Assembly: GCF_029227915.1 (NCBI RefSeq)
Contig: NC_079877.1
Span: forward strand, 26,809,851-26,873,850
Direction: 5' to 3'
DNA length: 64,000 nt
From: Hydractinia symbiolongicarpus
Taxonomy: Eukaryota > Cnidaria > Hydrozoa > Anthoathecata > Hydractiniidae
The notes under the pieces are model-generated. The model was not told where the DNA came from. It saw only the letters and a program-made list of their open reading frames with translations, and made no database searches. The translations under genes and the position numbers were made by a program. Each line of letters starts with the position of its first letter. Position 1 is the first letter of the stretch. This document shows, piece after piece, positions 11,518 through 24,000 of this stretch.

Positions 11518-11738
11518 ACAGCATCTTCTCTCTACGCGTTGAAGAACATGACTGATATTTTTGTATCAAAAGCGAGGACACTTTTTTGTCTAGTAGAACA
11601 AATAACTTAGGCCAGTATCTAAGGTAGAAGTGTAGTAAAAAATCAACAAGTACGTCTCATGCCCGGGATTTTGTCTCTCTTTATTTTGAAACAGATTTTG
11701 CGTCCGCCGATCTTCAACGCGTAGAGAAGAAGATGCTG
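11518..11738. repeat. Inverted repeat with 160-bp spacer
   Basis: CAGCATCTTCTCTCTACGCG, continuing TTGAAGA, at about 11520-11546 is matched in reverse complement at about 11711-11738. Possible MITE ends or a foldback; no coding potential between the arms. Confidence 0.6.
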
Positions 11739-11764
11739 TTTACAGCAAAAATATAATAAAAAAT

Positions 11765-12260
11765 ATAACATTTTTTTCAGTATTGTTTTTGGCGGTAAAA
11801 TAAGCTACGGTCTGTAAAATATATTAAATATCAGTAAATCGAAAGTTTGTTTTGACGAGAGAACAGAAACAACACGAGGAGATGTATTTGTTAAAAATTG
11901 CTATTAGCTTAAAAAAGGTAATTAATACTTCTGAAAAGATTTTAAAGTCATTGTTTTTGCTTAGACTGGCTTTATGTACAATAAACGCAAATTTCGAAGG
12001 ATATAGCTAGCTAGTTCAAAAAGTTTAAAGATTATTTTCTTAGAAAGTTGAGTTAAAAGCACGGTAAGTACTCATATCGAATAAATTATAGATATCCAAG
12101 TATGTGGGGAACTTTTCTGTCATTTTTAGTTATATTTAGATGTCCAACATGATATTTAAGATGATTTAAGTTGCTGTTTTTGTCATCAGTGACCATTAAC
12201 CCCAACCGCCATTTGCTCTAAGTCACTAAAGTGGAAAACCAACAGCCGTTTCGTATCCCT
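11765..12260. repeat. Duplicated segment, copy B
   Basis: Diverged copy of about 5220-5690. Collinear blocks include TAAATCGAAAGTTTGTTTTG, ATAGCTAGCTAG and the minus-strand frame TKRLLVFHFSDL, which parallels TKRLLLSNFFDL in copy A. Confidence 0.55.
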
Positions 12261-14309
12261 TTTAAAGAAAGGTGTAAAAGAAAGGACAGTATAGCCCACA
12301 GACATTATTATAAAATTTAATGTGCTTGATGAGCCTTGGGTTGCATAACGCTATCAGTACATAGCTAGTATAAACTTATAGTTAGCTTAAATAATGAATT
12401 ATGTGTTAGGTAAAAAAAGATGAAGATAAATAATATATTATATCTTTATTTTTGTTCATAATTAATGATGTTTAAAAATGTTCTGTCAATAGTGAAAAAC
12501 TGAGGGTTTTTTGGTAAGTTACTACGTTTAAAATTTCATCGAATATGAAAAATATTACGACTGATGGCTCATATCAAGTAAAATGAACATAGGGTAAGGC
12601 TACACCGCATTTGTGTGTTAGGTATAGCTTTTTCTCCTTTTTGAGAAAAGGAAGTTTGTTTTTCTGTTCTATTCTGTCATATTCTTGTTGTAAGGATTTA
12701 CTTTCCAATCACAATCTTGACACTGGCTTTTAAAATGTTTAGATTTGTATTTTCGCATTAGGTGAATTTACACATCTTCTTCGAATAAGTTGAATTTAGG
12801 TTCTACTGAAACTAGGTAGTTTGCGAGACAAGAACTGGCGCTATCATTGTTAATAACTTTTTATGCCCGTCAAGTGATTAACGCACCAAAAATGGATCAC
12901 GAAAAACCAAACGAAAGTGACGTAAAATAAAATCAAAACAAATATTCCAAAATTGCAAAAATGCGAAACTGGTGAAAGTGGCAAAATTGGCGAAAGAAAT
13001 CGAACAAAAAGCTGTTAAATACTAAGATTTGACGTTCTACCCGCAAAAGCTCTTTACAAGTCAAAGGAAGAAAAAAAGAATTTTTGTTTTGGGGTTTACC
13101 CTGACCCACAAATGCGTTTTGAAGAAGTAATAATAATTTCTCCGGCGTAGATAACCCCGTTCTTTTTCTTATAGGTTTTTACCACAGATAGATTGTAAAA
13201 AAAGCTTTTGGTTTTGAACTTGAGCTATTTTTGCCATTCCCTTTTGAGATGCAGCTATTCACAGTTGGAAAATTTTCTACGTTCTAAAACAATAACACAA
13301 TCTGTTAAACTGAATTTTTTACGTTGTCAATCAAAAAGTAAACAAAGTTCCAATTCCCATGGACAAAAGGTAGCAAAAGCCACTACACTAATAATTCTTC
13401 AGTCGAAATAAGGTACAATTAAGCTGTAATGTAAATCTTCTTTTTCTTTTTTCCGAGTTCAAATTAAATTAAAGCTGACAGCACAGCAAATAGTTGATTA
13501 TCGAAATGTGCAATTTTTAGCACTTTGAAATGTCATAAAACCTGAATGATGCTACGTCTTTAAATTTTGTTAATTAAGTCATAAATCATTGTGTATGGAC
13601 AAGTGTAAAATTTAACCGGACTATTTAAACTGGGGAAACCTTGGATAGCGTCCCATAAAATGAATTGTCGACAAAAACGCCTTTAAAAGTATTTTTTTTT
13701 ATTTTATTTTATTTTTATTTATTTTTTTGTGAAGCGACCGGAAGCTGGTGCTGTGCTATCAATTTGACTTAACCAGTACCTCATCTCCCAGGTTCGTAAG
13801 TTTCTCGCTTTAAGTCTAGAAACTAATGAGTTAAATTTCCAGGCTATCCCTTACTGAGTTACTCTTTAACAGGTACCGTAAAAACATTATTTTGTACCAG
13901 GTGATATCCTATAACACGGATATAACCCAACCTCCTTCCCAGGAGTCTTTCTATTTTTCTGAAAATCTCGGACGGCAAGACAGATAAACAATCCTTACTG
14001 TCGTCATGATCCGCAAGTTCTATGGTTTCAAAGTTAATGGAAATATATAAATATTTCAAATACGATAGAAATGCTGAATACCAATTAAATTTTAAAAGTT
14101 TTGTATCTATAACTATTTTATTCTCAAACATTTAAAGTGTTATGTCCTTGGCACCATAACCACTTATTGTAAATAACTGAAAACAGAATCATTTTTTAAA
14201 TTTTCTATGCTATTGATAACTTATGTTATTTCGCCAAGCATTGTTTAATTTTATATTCAAACAAAATTATTTTTACAGGATTGCTTGTGACTATGCGTTG
14301 AAGCTAAAG
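12261..14309. other. Upstream region of Ig-receptor gene 1
   Basis: Mostly AT-rich noncoding sequence, with a T/A homopolymer patch near 13690-13730. A minus-strand 90-codon frame at 13859-14131 has no homology that I recognise and no visible splice context. I do not annotate it as a gene. Confidence 0.35.
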
Positions 14310-16792
14310 ATGCATGGCGTGTTAACTATCTGTCTATTCTCCACAGCACTCCCTGTTGCTGCAATATTTGGTAGGTTAGTAATGTTCTTATGTTGTCAGA
14401 CGTGTAACAATCACAGAAAAGAAGTAAACGCCCATCCCAACCGCTCTATTAATTTTTAATTACAAACAGGAAAATTTTATAATACTGAAGTTTGTTTAGA
14501 GGATTTAAATAGTCCATTTTGCAGAATTTACCCTAACAATGAACCCTTCCCCACCTCTCTGTCAAAGAAAACAATACCATGGTGTGTCTACCATAAAGCA
14601 ACAATTATTGATAAGTTTTTGAGGTTTATTATCTGAAAATTTAATTGTCTATAAAGTTAAGCGAACTTTTGACGACAAAATTTTCTGAGTTTATTATAAT
14701 ATTGAACATGTTAGAACTTCTAGTAAAAAACGCTTCAATGGACACTGGATTTAAATATTTGCATTAAGTTTATGTAAACCATTTTAGAAAAGCCGTATCG
14801 ATGTGGACACAGGACGCTACAACAAATTTCTTCATCATTGTTTCAAGTTAAAGAAACGATTTGTGGTCAACGCATACCTTCTTTAGTTTGGTATTTGGAT
14901 GGCAAATTGATAGGTAATGGTACAGCAAGGGAAATAGAAAAGCATAAATATGTGTTTACAAAGACGTTTAAAGATATGACTGCGTGTGGTAGAAACCTCA
15001 GTTATGTTATCACAAGTTTTGATGGCTACACCGCCACGTATTATGCAACACTCTCATTCAACTGTAAGTTAGTTTATGATACACACGATTTTTTATCGAA
15101 TTCTCATTATTGTGATGCAACTTTTTGCCAATTTTACCACACCTTTATATATTTCAGCTATTATAAAGTCAAATTAAAAGGGAAAGGCATACAACTGGTT
15201 TGCCATATTGATTCCCCTAAGCGCCTAAATTACACGTCATTAAAGTGCTTAATATTGCACAATATTTAGGAGCACTTTTGCATGCGCTGATTGCTTTGAA
15301 AGTTGAAATCATTTTGACTTTTTTTACTGCAGTTTCTGTTTCCAGTGGACATTGCGCTTGGACGCACGACCGCGCAGCCTAAGTACGTTGCGCTTGACGA
15401 TCGAACTGGACTTTCGCCTTTAACCTGCAATAAACTGGCGTCTAGTTAAAGAATAAAACGCAGGGGAAGAGGTGCTGATATTTGAATAAACAGGAATGGT
15501 GTATTTCTCTAAATTATGATACGTTACAAATGATTATACTTTTAGGGACACCACCTGTTGTGCGCTTCTCAGTGAATGTGAAAGAGAATTGTATTTTCTT
15601 GACATGGAAGGAACCACGAACAGGGCTATGTGCAGTATCCTACAGCGTCACCCTGTATGGGAAAAACGATGTTTTGGTTTATACACACTTTAATCTCAGT
15701 CAAGTGAAGGAAAGTTTCAAGTATTGCTCGCAGCTCCTTCGAACTATTAATGACATTAAAACAGTTGGCTTGCAGGCTGTTTACAAAGATAATTTTGGGA
15801 AAGTAAACCGACGCCATGTTCACTTTGAAGGTAAAGAAATGATTTTGCTTCAAATCTTCCAATAATCACCCTCCTTCTTCCTAAAGTACGAAGGATGTAA
15901 CAACGTCGCATAAAATTAGCGTGTTTTTTTTTGTTTACATTAAGGTTAAAACTATTTCTTTTTATTATTTAAATACAATAAAAAAACAAGTTTTAAATAA
16001 TTTCAGGACTCTTCCCTCTGTTAAGCGTTCCATCTTATAAGGACTTATATTCAAATCAAAAAAAAAATCATCAAAAAGGCTAAACACTTAACAGATGATT
16101 TACCTAAATCACTTCGACCCTGTTCCGTAATACCGCTTAATTGAATAAACTTTACACGCCAAGCTCTTTCCTAGGGCTCTAATGTCATAAAGGCGTAGGG
16201 CGTAAAATCCCTAGGGACGAGGTAGTACACACGGCTGTTTAATTTTTTTTATGTATTTTTATAGAAGAGCATGGCCATGTGCACTACGTCCCCCCAACTG
16301 ATATTCTGGTGATTTGCATAATGGCGGTCTTAGCTGTGGTTGTGATTGCATACATTGCATCATATTATGTCCTAAAAAAGAGAAGTATGTCTTTTGAATA
16401 TCATCGCATTAAAAAATAATCTTCATGCAAATTCGCGCGTTTAGAAAAGCATTGCCAGTTTAAGTATCGTGAAACTGCTATAATTAAAGAGCCGTTCCGT
16501 CCAAAATAACCTGGGAAGGAGACTGTCCCATACGGAGACTTAGTATTAAGCTGACAAACTTTCTTATCATTTCAAAAAAATTATTTTCCGTCAGAATATC
16601 ATAGACATAGAAAAGCACTGGATACGAAGTTGTTGTAGAGGGTAAATATTATTTTAGACAAGTTATTATATACTCCATTTCTTTATAGATGCATATGTTA
16701 ACCGCAATATCGCCTTAAAAAATATAAAAGAAGAGATACCGTTCATAGATGTTGAAGATACTGAGCAAACTAAAGAAGATGCCAGTATGTGA
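14310..16792 (+). CDS. Single-pass receptor: SP-Ig-like-FN3-TM-tail (paralogue 1)
   Basis: Exons 14310-14370, 14788-15063, 15546-15830, 16265-16384 and 16689-16792 have GT/AG introns, all in phase 1. They sum to 846 nt (281 residues). Exon 1 is a signal peptide. Exon 2 is an Ig-like domain with the C-strand motif VWYLDG, then TACGR and a closing Cys. Exon 3 resembles a fibronectin III domain (LTWKEP, then SYSVTLYG). Exon 4 has a juxtamembrane HGHVHY followed by one membrane segment and a KKR stop-transfer. Exon 5 is a 35-residue acidic tail with YVNR, a Tyr-x-Asn SH2-type site. A possible donor GTATGT at 16785, before the stop, would allow a longer tail. One-domain-per-exon phase-1 structure is typical of shuffled extracellular modules. 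Function is unknown; adhesion or recognition is inferred from architecture and the related gene at 21.1 kb. Confidence 0.75.
14470..14636 (+). other. Possible alternative terminal exon in intron 1 of receptor paralogue 1
   Basis: After an acceptor AG at 14468-14469 the phase-1 frame continues from signal-peptide exon 1 through a Cys-containing segment (VCLEDLN, PFCRIY, IPWCVYHK) to a TGA at about 14634-14636. The PWC ending recalls the trefoil exon at 1230-1369, but the usual six-Cys pattern is missing. If used, it would give a secreted peptide of about 75 residues sharing the receptor's signal exon. It could equally be a decayed domain. Confidence 0.35.
16148..16222. repeat. Possible CCTCGTCCC-family mini-element in intron
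   Basis: CCTAGGGCTCTAATG and ATCCCTAGGGACGAGG face each other inside intron 4 of receptor paralogue 1. The right end matches the elements near 4073 and 33438. The left end is too decayed for certainty. Confidence 0.35.
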
Positions 16793-17363
16793 TGAGCATG
16801 CTGTTGAACGTTACGTTGAATTGTAAACTTATGCGTCCATCAAACGAAATTAGAATTTTATTAAAACCATTTGCTCGCCTTGACCGAACAGCCTGTTGTT
16901 GGACAATCCGATGTCAAATGTCTAGTCTAAGAGTTGTACCATAAGAGCCATATTTGTTGTAAATACCGCCTGCTGACGTGTTGTTTGCAATATTTGTGTG
17001 TGAAGCGCTAGTTACTTGGACGGTTTAGTCCACCCTCACAGAGTCACAGGTCCGTAGCAACATTATTGGGGACAGAGGTGCCATTGCTACCTCCTCCCAA
17101 TAATTTTGCTAATTTTTTCAAGTATCACAACTAACATTTCGATTTTATAATGCATGATTTGCATTGTTTTTACATCTTCTTAACTTTTAAATTTGCAAAA
17201 TTTTTTAACCCTCAGGGCTAACCATCCTCGAGGGAAGACACTGAGACTTACTTCTTCGAAACAATTTTGCTTTCTACAAGTTATGTGTGGTATACATGTT
17301 AAAATGTGGAGAATATGATAAGCTACCATGAGGATTGATTACCTAAGAAAAAAACTGCTGCGA
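16793..17363. other. Downstream flank of receptor paralogue 1
   Basis: 3' flank of the receptor gene. A pyrimidine-rich acceptor before GGCTAACC near 17215 could start an extra tail exon, but its frame is short. Nothing else was seen. Confidence 0.35.
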
Positions 17364-17480
17364 CACAACGTTTAAGGACAGGCGCACAGCCGCGCATACA
17401 GTTTAAGGACGGGCGAACAGCCGCGCATACAGTTTAAGGATGGGCGCATAGTCGCGGACACAACGTTCAAGGACGGGCGA
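17364..17480 (+). repeat. GC-rich tandem repeat of about 31-33 bp, 4 copies
   Basis: Units contain TTTAAGGACGGGCGCACAGC then CGCGCATACA, with small substitutions. This is a GC island in AT-rich flanks. Confidence 0.75.
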
Positions 17481-19611
17481 TGATCTAGATAAGAGATAAC
17501 TAATGTCTGTTTTTACAAATTTTAAAGTAACTCTTATGCAGCAACTCTGTAGAACGGCAGCACATTATATCCAAAACATTGATCTGTCTGTGCCATCGTC
17601 TGGATGGAGTCGTGCATTGCTATAAGTTGTAACAATATGAAAAGAAAATGTATGTAAATCCAAATTTCTTCACTGACTGAGTAAAATATCATTTTTTAAG
17701 GATTTTTTGAAGAGTATATGAAATCGTGTTCTATCAGCAGATTTGATCCTAGTATTTATGACTAATTTCATTCCGTCAGAAATACAAGACACAAACTTAA
17801 ACTATGTTGAAATAAAAACTTTTAATTATTTTTTCTGTTTATTCATTTATTGTGAAATTAACACCTCTCGTGCAAACGCATATTCGTTTCTATTTGACTG
17901 TATTTTCCGCTTTTGCGGTAAAAGCTCACGAACATTTTTGTTAGCGCATGCGCACTTAAAAGATCTAATTCTTTCATAGTTATTTTTTTTCCCGCGCATA
18001 AAATTTATACTTCAGTCAACAGACTGATTATTACATGATCCAAAACACGGCAACAATAAAACAAGCAAGGAGTTCCGACTTATTCTCAGATCGAGGACCT
18101 ATTTAGAATTATCTCTATTGTGCTATGAAATATAGAAAAGAAGCGCCTTTTTTAATTTTTCAGCTGGTAAAAATTTCTTATTGCTAAACATTTTAAATGA
18201 TAAAAAAAATACAAAAGTTAACGATTAAAACAAATTGCATACTTTTTATATCTGAATTTGTTAATCATTAAAAAGAACTGTTCTAAAAAACTGAAAGCTT
18301 AACGAAACAAAATTAGGATTTAAGAGTGTGAAATACATAAAAAAAAACAAGTTTGAACTTTTTAGACGAAATTAAAGATAGGAAAAAAGATTTCGTTTGA
18401 GTAGTGGTGATCGATGCTGTAATGTTAAAAGTTGGTAACTCAGGATTATATGTGCGTTATACGTGGTTTGTTTTTGTTGATCATATGAAAGCTGTAATAA
18501 TATTCTAAAATTTTGTTTGCTCTTTTTTTCTTGTTGGTTTATCTAAAAGTTTAGAAAAATATGGTTATATTCGGGTCATGTTTTGTTTGTAAATTTATTA
18601 TAACATTTCTTGAAAAGGTTAAAGATTTCAGTAAAATTAATTAAACACTAATTAATTAATTTATAAATCAGTATAAAAAATTCTAGAAAAGGACAGTGAA
18701 AATATGACGTCTAAAAAGAGGTTCGACAGTTCGTAAAATCAAAAGAATTTGTTAAAGTGAACGATCTAATATGGGAAAGCATTTTCGCGTCAATCGAAAA
18801 ACTTGGTCACCATAAGGAAGCCTCAAGGATATAACAACATAACCATACGGTTTAATTTATAGTCTAGCTAGCCTGTTAGCTTTATGTTAGCAAAGCACAG
18901 AATTAGACAAGACTACATATCAAATCCGTAATAAATATTGAATGAACAATACACCCTTTTTTTATAAAAATATCAAAATTCTAACCATTTATATTCATTT
19001 CTCTATTGTTCTAAACAATAAATAAATAATTGTTTCTGACCTTAAATGTCAGCGTGATATCTTTATAAAGCATATTATATAAAATAAAAAGCGTGTACAA
19101 GGTTTGTTGAAAAAAGAAACAGCTTTTTTCAACATTTTAATTCTCATCTTCGATTATGTTCTTCTATAAGGTGGTAACAAAATTGCGTAATTCCTGATTG
19201 TTAAAAGCGCGCGTTTTTTAACATTATTGACGGCTATATAGTAACATCTCGCTGAAAGTGTCGAATCGGCAGCAATATCTACAGAGAGTTTTGATAACAA
19301 TATGTCACGTATAGAATTTAGTGACGAAACAAACTTGATTAACGCTGAAGCTAACGCCTAGAAATCTAAATAGTTGAGAATAGTTGAATCTATAGGCTTG
19401 GGATTCTTAAGTATTAACCCGGTCATTGTCGTTTCGGTCTTGAAGAAGCTTTGTGGAATGGTCGAAAAGAATATCATTATTTTGTCTTAATGAACTTTTG
19501 ATTTACGATACCCTCTTTAATTAAACAGACTGGAAATCTACACACTCTTTCGACTACATGGTATGTTTCGATATTTATAGTTCAAACTTTCCTAAAAATT
19601 AACTCTTGTGA
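17481..19611. other. Gene-free stretch between the receptor paralogues
   Basis: AT-rich. Near 17890-17980 it holds a relative of the foldback at about 20465 (TATTTTCCGCTTTTGCGG and GCGCATGCGCACTTAAAA). No supported exon. Confidence 0.35.
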
Positions 19612-20035
19612 AAAAAAAACCAAGTTGGCTTCATATGTAAGAGCTTAAAAGGTTGTCTATAAATCTTTTTATCATTTTGAAAAATCTCGATTGGTTCTCA
19701 AGATTATTTGGCTTAGCTGTTTTCATAATTATGCTAATTAATGCATGACATCGTGAATTAGAAAGAATGAGGTTCTATTTTAGAAGTTTATCAAGGTATG
19801 TGGTGATGTAAATATGTTTTTACCTATTCAATTTGATATTTTTTGACGTATTCACATAAATATTAATATTTAGTCATCCTGATTATTATTCATACCAGCA
19901 ATAGTTTCTCAGCATTTAATTCATGATGTCACAATTCTGTATAATTAGCTAAACTTTCAAGGCTTATATCTCCCAAACCAAGAAAGACTTTTTAAAAAAA
20001 TAAAAAAGGTTTATAGACAACTTTTCAAACTCGTT
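19612..20035. repeat. MITE with GTTGTCTATAAA ends, long copy
   Basis: The left end AGCTTAAAAGGTTGTCTATA at about 19640 and its reverse complement around TTATAGACAACTTTTCAAAC at about 20010-20030 frame about 390 bp. A shorter relative with the same ends and shared interior (AATTTGCTAAACTTTCAAG-like) lies at about 44055-44270. Likely a nonautonomous DNA transposon family. Confidence 0.65.
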
Positions 20036-20464
20036 TTAAATGAAATTAACTCATTATTTCGCGGGAGGTAAGCTTTAAATTTTTAAAGCGTATACAAGCT
20101 TTTTTTAAAAATCACTGGATTCTCTTTTGGGCCTTTTTACATTTCAAAATTTTCTCTGCTTCTTCGAACTCTTTAAGAATCATCCTTGTGGACTAAGTTA
20201 CCATTTCTGACAAACAGCTTTTGGCAACCCAATGATTTACAAAATTTTTTTGCTCTCAAGATTATAAAGTTTTACAATCTCTTCTCATGTTTTATGTTCG
20301 CCCCATGACGTCAACTGGAGATACGATCTAAGATATAAAAAAGTGTTAATTTCCAGATGGCTGCGCATAATATTTTTTTTCTTCGATAAAAAAGAATTTC
20401 TTCTCCTTTTTTATATACGTAGCGAATTTGATGTAAATAATTTGAACGCTGTGTAACGTGTTCA

Positions 20465-20575
20465 TTTTCACTGCATTTTCCGCTATAGCGCAAAAAGTTG
20501 TTAAACTTTTTGTTCACACATGCGCACTTAAAAAAAATAATCTCTAATTTTTTGCGCTATAGCGGAAAATGTTGT
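20465..20575. repeat. 104-bp foldback, CATTTTCCGCTATAGCGC ends
   Basis: CATTTTCCGCTATAGCGCAA at about 20472 is matched inversely by TTTTGCGCTATAGCGGAAAA at about 20551-20571, with a spacer containing CACATGCGCACTTAAAA. The spacer motif also occurs in the decayed copy at about 17890-17980. Confidence 0.7.
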
Positions 20576-21067
20576 AAAATAAAAATGAGTCTTAATACGC
20601 TTTTACGAACCTAATATTTTTGTTGCAAAAGGTTTGTTAGAAACAATTTTAAATTAAAGAATTAGAACTTTTACACGATTCTCAATTTGAGGATATTAAA
20701 GTCCGACCAACAGACGATGAAATGTCTATATCCAATTTAGAGAACAAAGAGGAAGAATATAGAAAACAACATTCGCTTGGGTTGGTAAGGAAAAAAAAGG
20801 TCCACTTGAACCTCTCACTTATGTATGTACTTAAAGCTCTGCTACAGTTTGTGGTTGATCAGCTCAGGTTAATCAGTTTATTGAGATAAATCCTGGAATA
20901 ACATTTATAAGAATAAATAGACTAAACCACAAATCCGCTGTCAAAGTTTTTCAAACAACAACACTGTATAAGCTGAGACAGATGTTTTTAACTGACTTTG
21001 TTTACAATTAGATATAAATAAGTTGTGAAACGTGAAGTAACAAGTATATTATATAAAAGAAGTCAAA

Positions 21068-24000
21068 ATGCTGATGTGGTTGTTCTTCATGTTACTCAGC
21101 CAAGGTAAATAAACTTTATTTTTTGGTTGGAGTTTTTTTTCGACATGTAAAACACAGCTATTCATCAATTATGTATGATCGTGAACGATTGCGGCCTCTG
21201 AATTGTGAAGAAATAAGTATATTTGCGCGATATTTTAGTTTGATAAGACCGTCCTTGAAGTAACTATTTTCGGACACTGTCCTTTTGCACTTAAATGATT
21301 GCATTTCAGCTTGTGTATCGCGATGAAATATCCAGTTAGCTAAATTTTTTGCTGACTACAAAAAATTGGCTTGTCTGACCATTGATTAATGCAGAATTTC
21401 AACTCACATATTTTTTTCCCTCGAAACGGATCTGGTTTGAACGAAAATCAAATTTTCAACGAACTTGATTGGTATTTTTTTCAGATTCTGTGTTTTCTTT
21501 GGAGAGTATAGGAAATAGTTAAAGTCATTGTAACTTTTACTCGGAATGGAACGACAAGGAACGAAATTGAATGAAAAAGATAAAAAATTCCCAAGTCACG
21601 TGTTTAGAAAATAACTTCTTGCATGCTCAGAAAAATGTCCGATTCAATCCGATTTGTTCAAAGGTAAAAGACATTTCAGTGAAAATTTGTCTCAAGCAAC
21701 AAAACATTTTAATACTTGTGAAATGTCAACATCGACACCTGGCTTCTATTTTCCTTTTTTTCAAACTGGAGCACAAAGACGGTTTTTGATAGGCCGGTAA
21801 AATTTTAAAAACCAAGTAAGACAAACTAGAGAAAGTTCGTCCACTATTTTCTCTGGTACAAAATAGGCAGCTTTGCTTAATATCCATTGGATGAAGAAGA
21901 CAAATATAGTTAGCTATTATTGTTGATACACTTGATTCTTTAATCAAGGATCAAGTCATTGACAAAGTTTGTTTTTGAATGCAATCAAATTTGACACTGT
22001 CCATCGGTGATGTATCGAGTTTAGAAAATGTTTAGTTAATATATTAGTCCCTACAGTTAACTCCCGGTAACCCAAACCTCTAAAGACCAGAGAAAACAGT
22101 TTGACTTAGCGAATGTTCGACTTAAGCGAAACTCCCGGTAATTTTCTTTAGACTCTATAAAATTTACAAATGTTACAATCTAGTAAGTTTTCACTGAAAA
22201 AAGTTTCGTATGTCAGTTTGACTTAACCTTGTGCTTCCTCAACAACTTATTAGGTTGATGTGAAGACATTCTCTGTTTCCACTAAATAACATATACTCCC
22301 GGAGCTTTATGCACATCATTAGATTGCGGGCGAATTAGCTCATTTGAAGCACCATCATCTGTGTCTTTATCTGCAGGATGTTCGGAGTTCGAGTTAACGA
22401 GTAGTTTTTATAAGGAAGCATTAAGACATTTCCAAGGTACCGTTGAAAACAGTTTGAGATAATAAAAGTTTAACCCTATTCGGTCCGGGGTTTTTCGAAC
22501 ATACTATGACCGGGGGGGGGGCGGAATCCGCCCCCCCTCAATAACTTTTCATAGGGTTGTTCAAATTGAATCAAACTTGGCACACTTATAGTACGTCATA
22601 AAAGGAACAAAATGGCGCCAAAAAAAATTTGCTTGCGTCAGCACATTTTCTGTGACGTCATCAAAAGCTTGAAAATTGTTAAAAATGCCACTATCTGCTT
22701 AAAATATAATTACTTTTGTTCTAGAGCGAATTTTTACATTCTGTTTGAAGTTTCGGAAAGCTAAATAAAAGTTATTTAACATATCTTCCGGTTTTTACAT
22801 GGATCGGATGAAAAATTGCCAAAAATTGCCCGAAAATCCGTTTTTTTCCGATTTTCGGGTAAAATCCGACAAAATCGGGAAATCGGATTAGTCACGTGTT
22901 CAAATTATTCCAAATGATTCTTCTTGATGAAACAAAGTTGTGTTGCAAGTTTCAAGTTCTAAGGATAATCCTAACAGGAGTTATTATATTTTCCCCATTA
23001 TAAGGATTTCATAGAGATTTTTAGGGGTAGTTTCGAGTAATGGCCAATATCAAAGCCTCTGAAAGGTATGGGACCTAAAAAATTAGCATGCAGGTGTCTA
23101 ATAGATAAATGTTGAAACTCAGTAAGTATCATAGCCATATAACAAAGCAATCAGGAGTTATTAAAAAAAAACCGTCAGGGGGGGCGGAATCCGCCCCCCC
23201 CGGACCGAATAGGGTTAAATTGGCCCGTGTTCGAGTAACCGGGAGTCTACTGTAGTCGTTACCATGCAGAAAATCAAATTTTTTTCGCCCATCCTTTATT
23301 TTGCGGTCCTCAGATTATCACCTGTCATGCTTATTTCAGACAACGCTATTTTGTGACCGTTAACATAAAGTAGCGATTTAGCGATCATTTTTAATAACAT
23401 ACGGTTGTTACAATAGAGAAATGCAATTTTAAATTGATTTATAGATTGTATACTTTGCATCCCATTATTTTGAATTCTTGCATTCTTAGGTACATCAAGT
23501 TTAATTCAACACGGAAAAATAATATTGTTATTTGATCATTACTTCCGAGCTGAAGTGGTCATCAATGCAACATCAAAGCCTGTTCTCGAATGGTATTTGG
23601 ATGATGAATATCTAGGCTACGGGTATTCTAGAAATATATCAACTAAAAGCTACGTGTTTGCTACTGACTTGCATGAAGAAACCTCGTGTGGAAAAACGTT
23701 ACGTTACAAAGCTGTAACAAAAAGAGATGTACTGTTAAATGAAACCTATCTGGATTTTGAATGTAAGGAATAATTTCTTGAGCCTGTCGATGTTAATCAT
23801 GCAGAATGATGAACTCGCAGCAGTCTGGTTGTTGTTAGTCTTGTTAGTAGTAACTGCCACTCCCTCCGAGTGAAAACGAAATCAATTTTTAAAGCCAAAT
23901 TTTTTTTTTAGATCAATAAAGAGTTGTGCATACCATAATTTTTTGCTAATCCACTTTTTGTTTCACAAATCAGCATATTTTTACACAATTTTGCGAACGG

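Noticed and set aside
13859-14131. 90-codon minus-strand frame just upstream of receptor paralogue 1
   Set aside because: No recognised domain, no signal peptide, no splice sites placing it in a gene; length is possible by chance.
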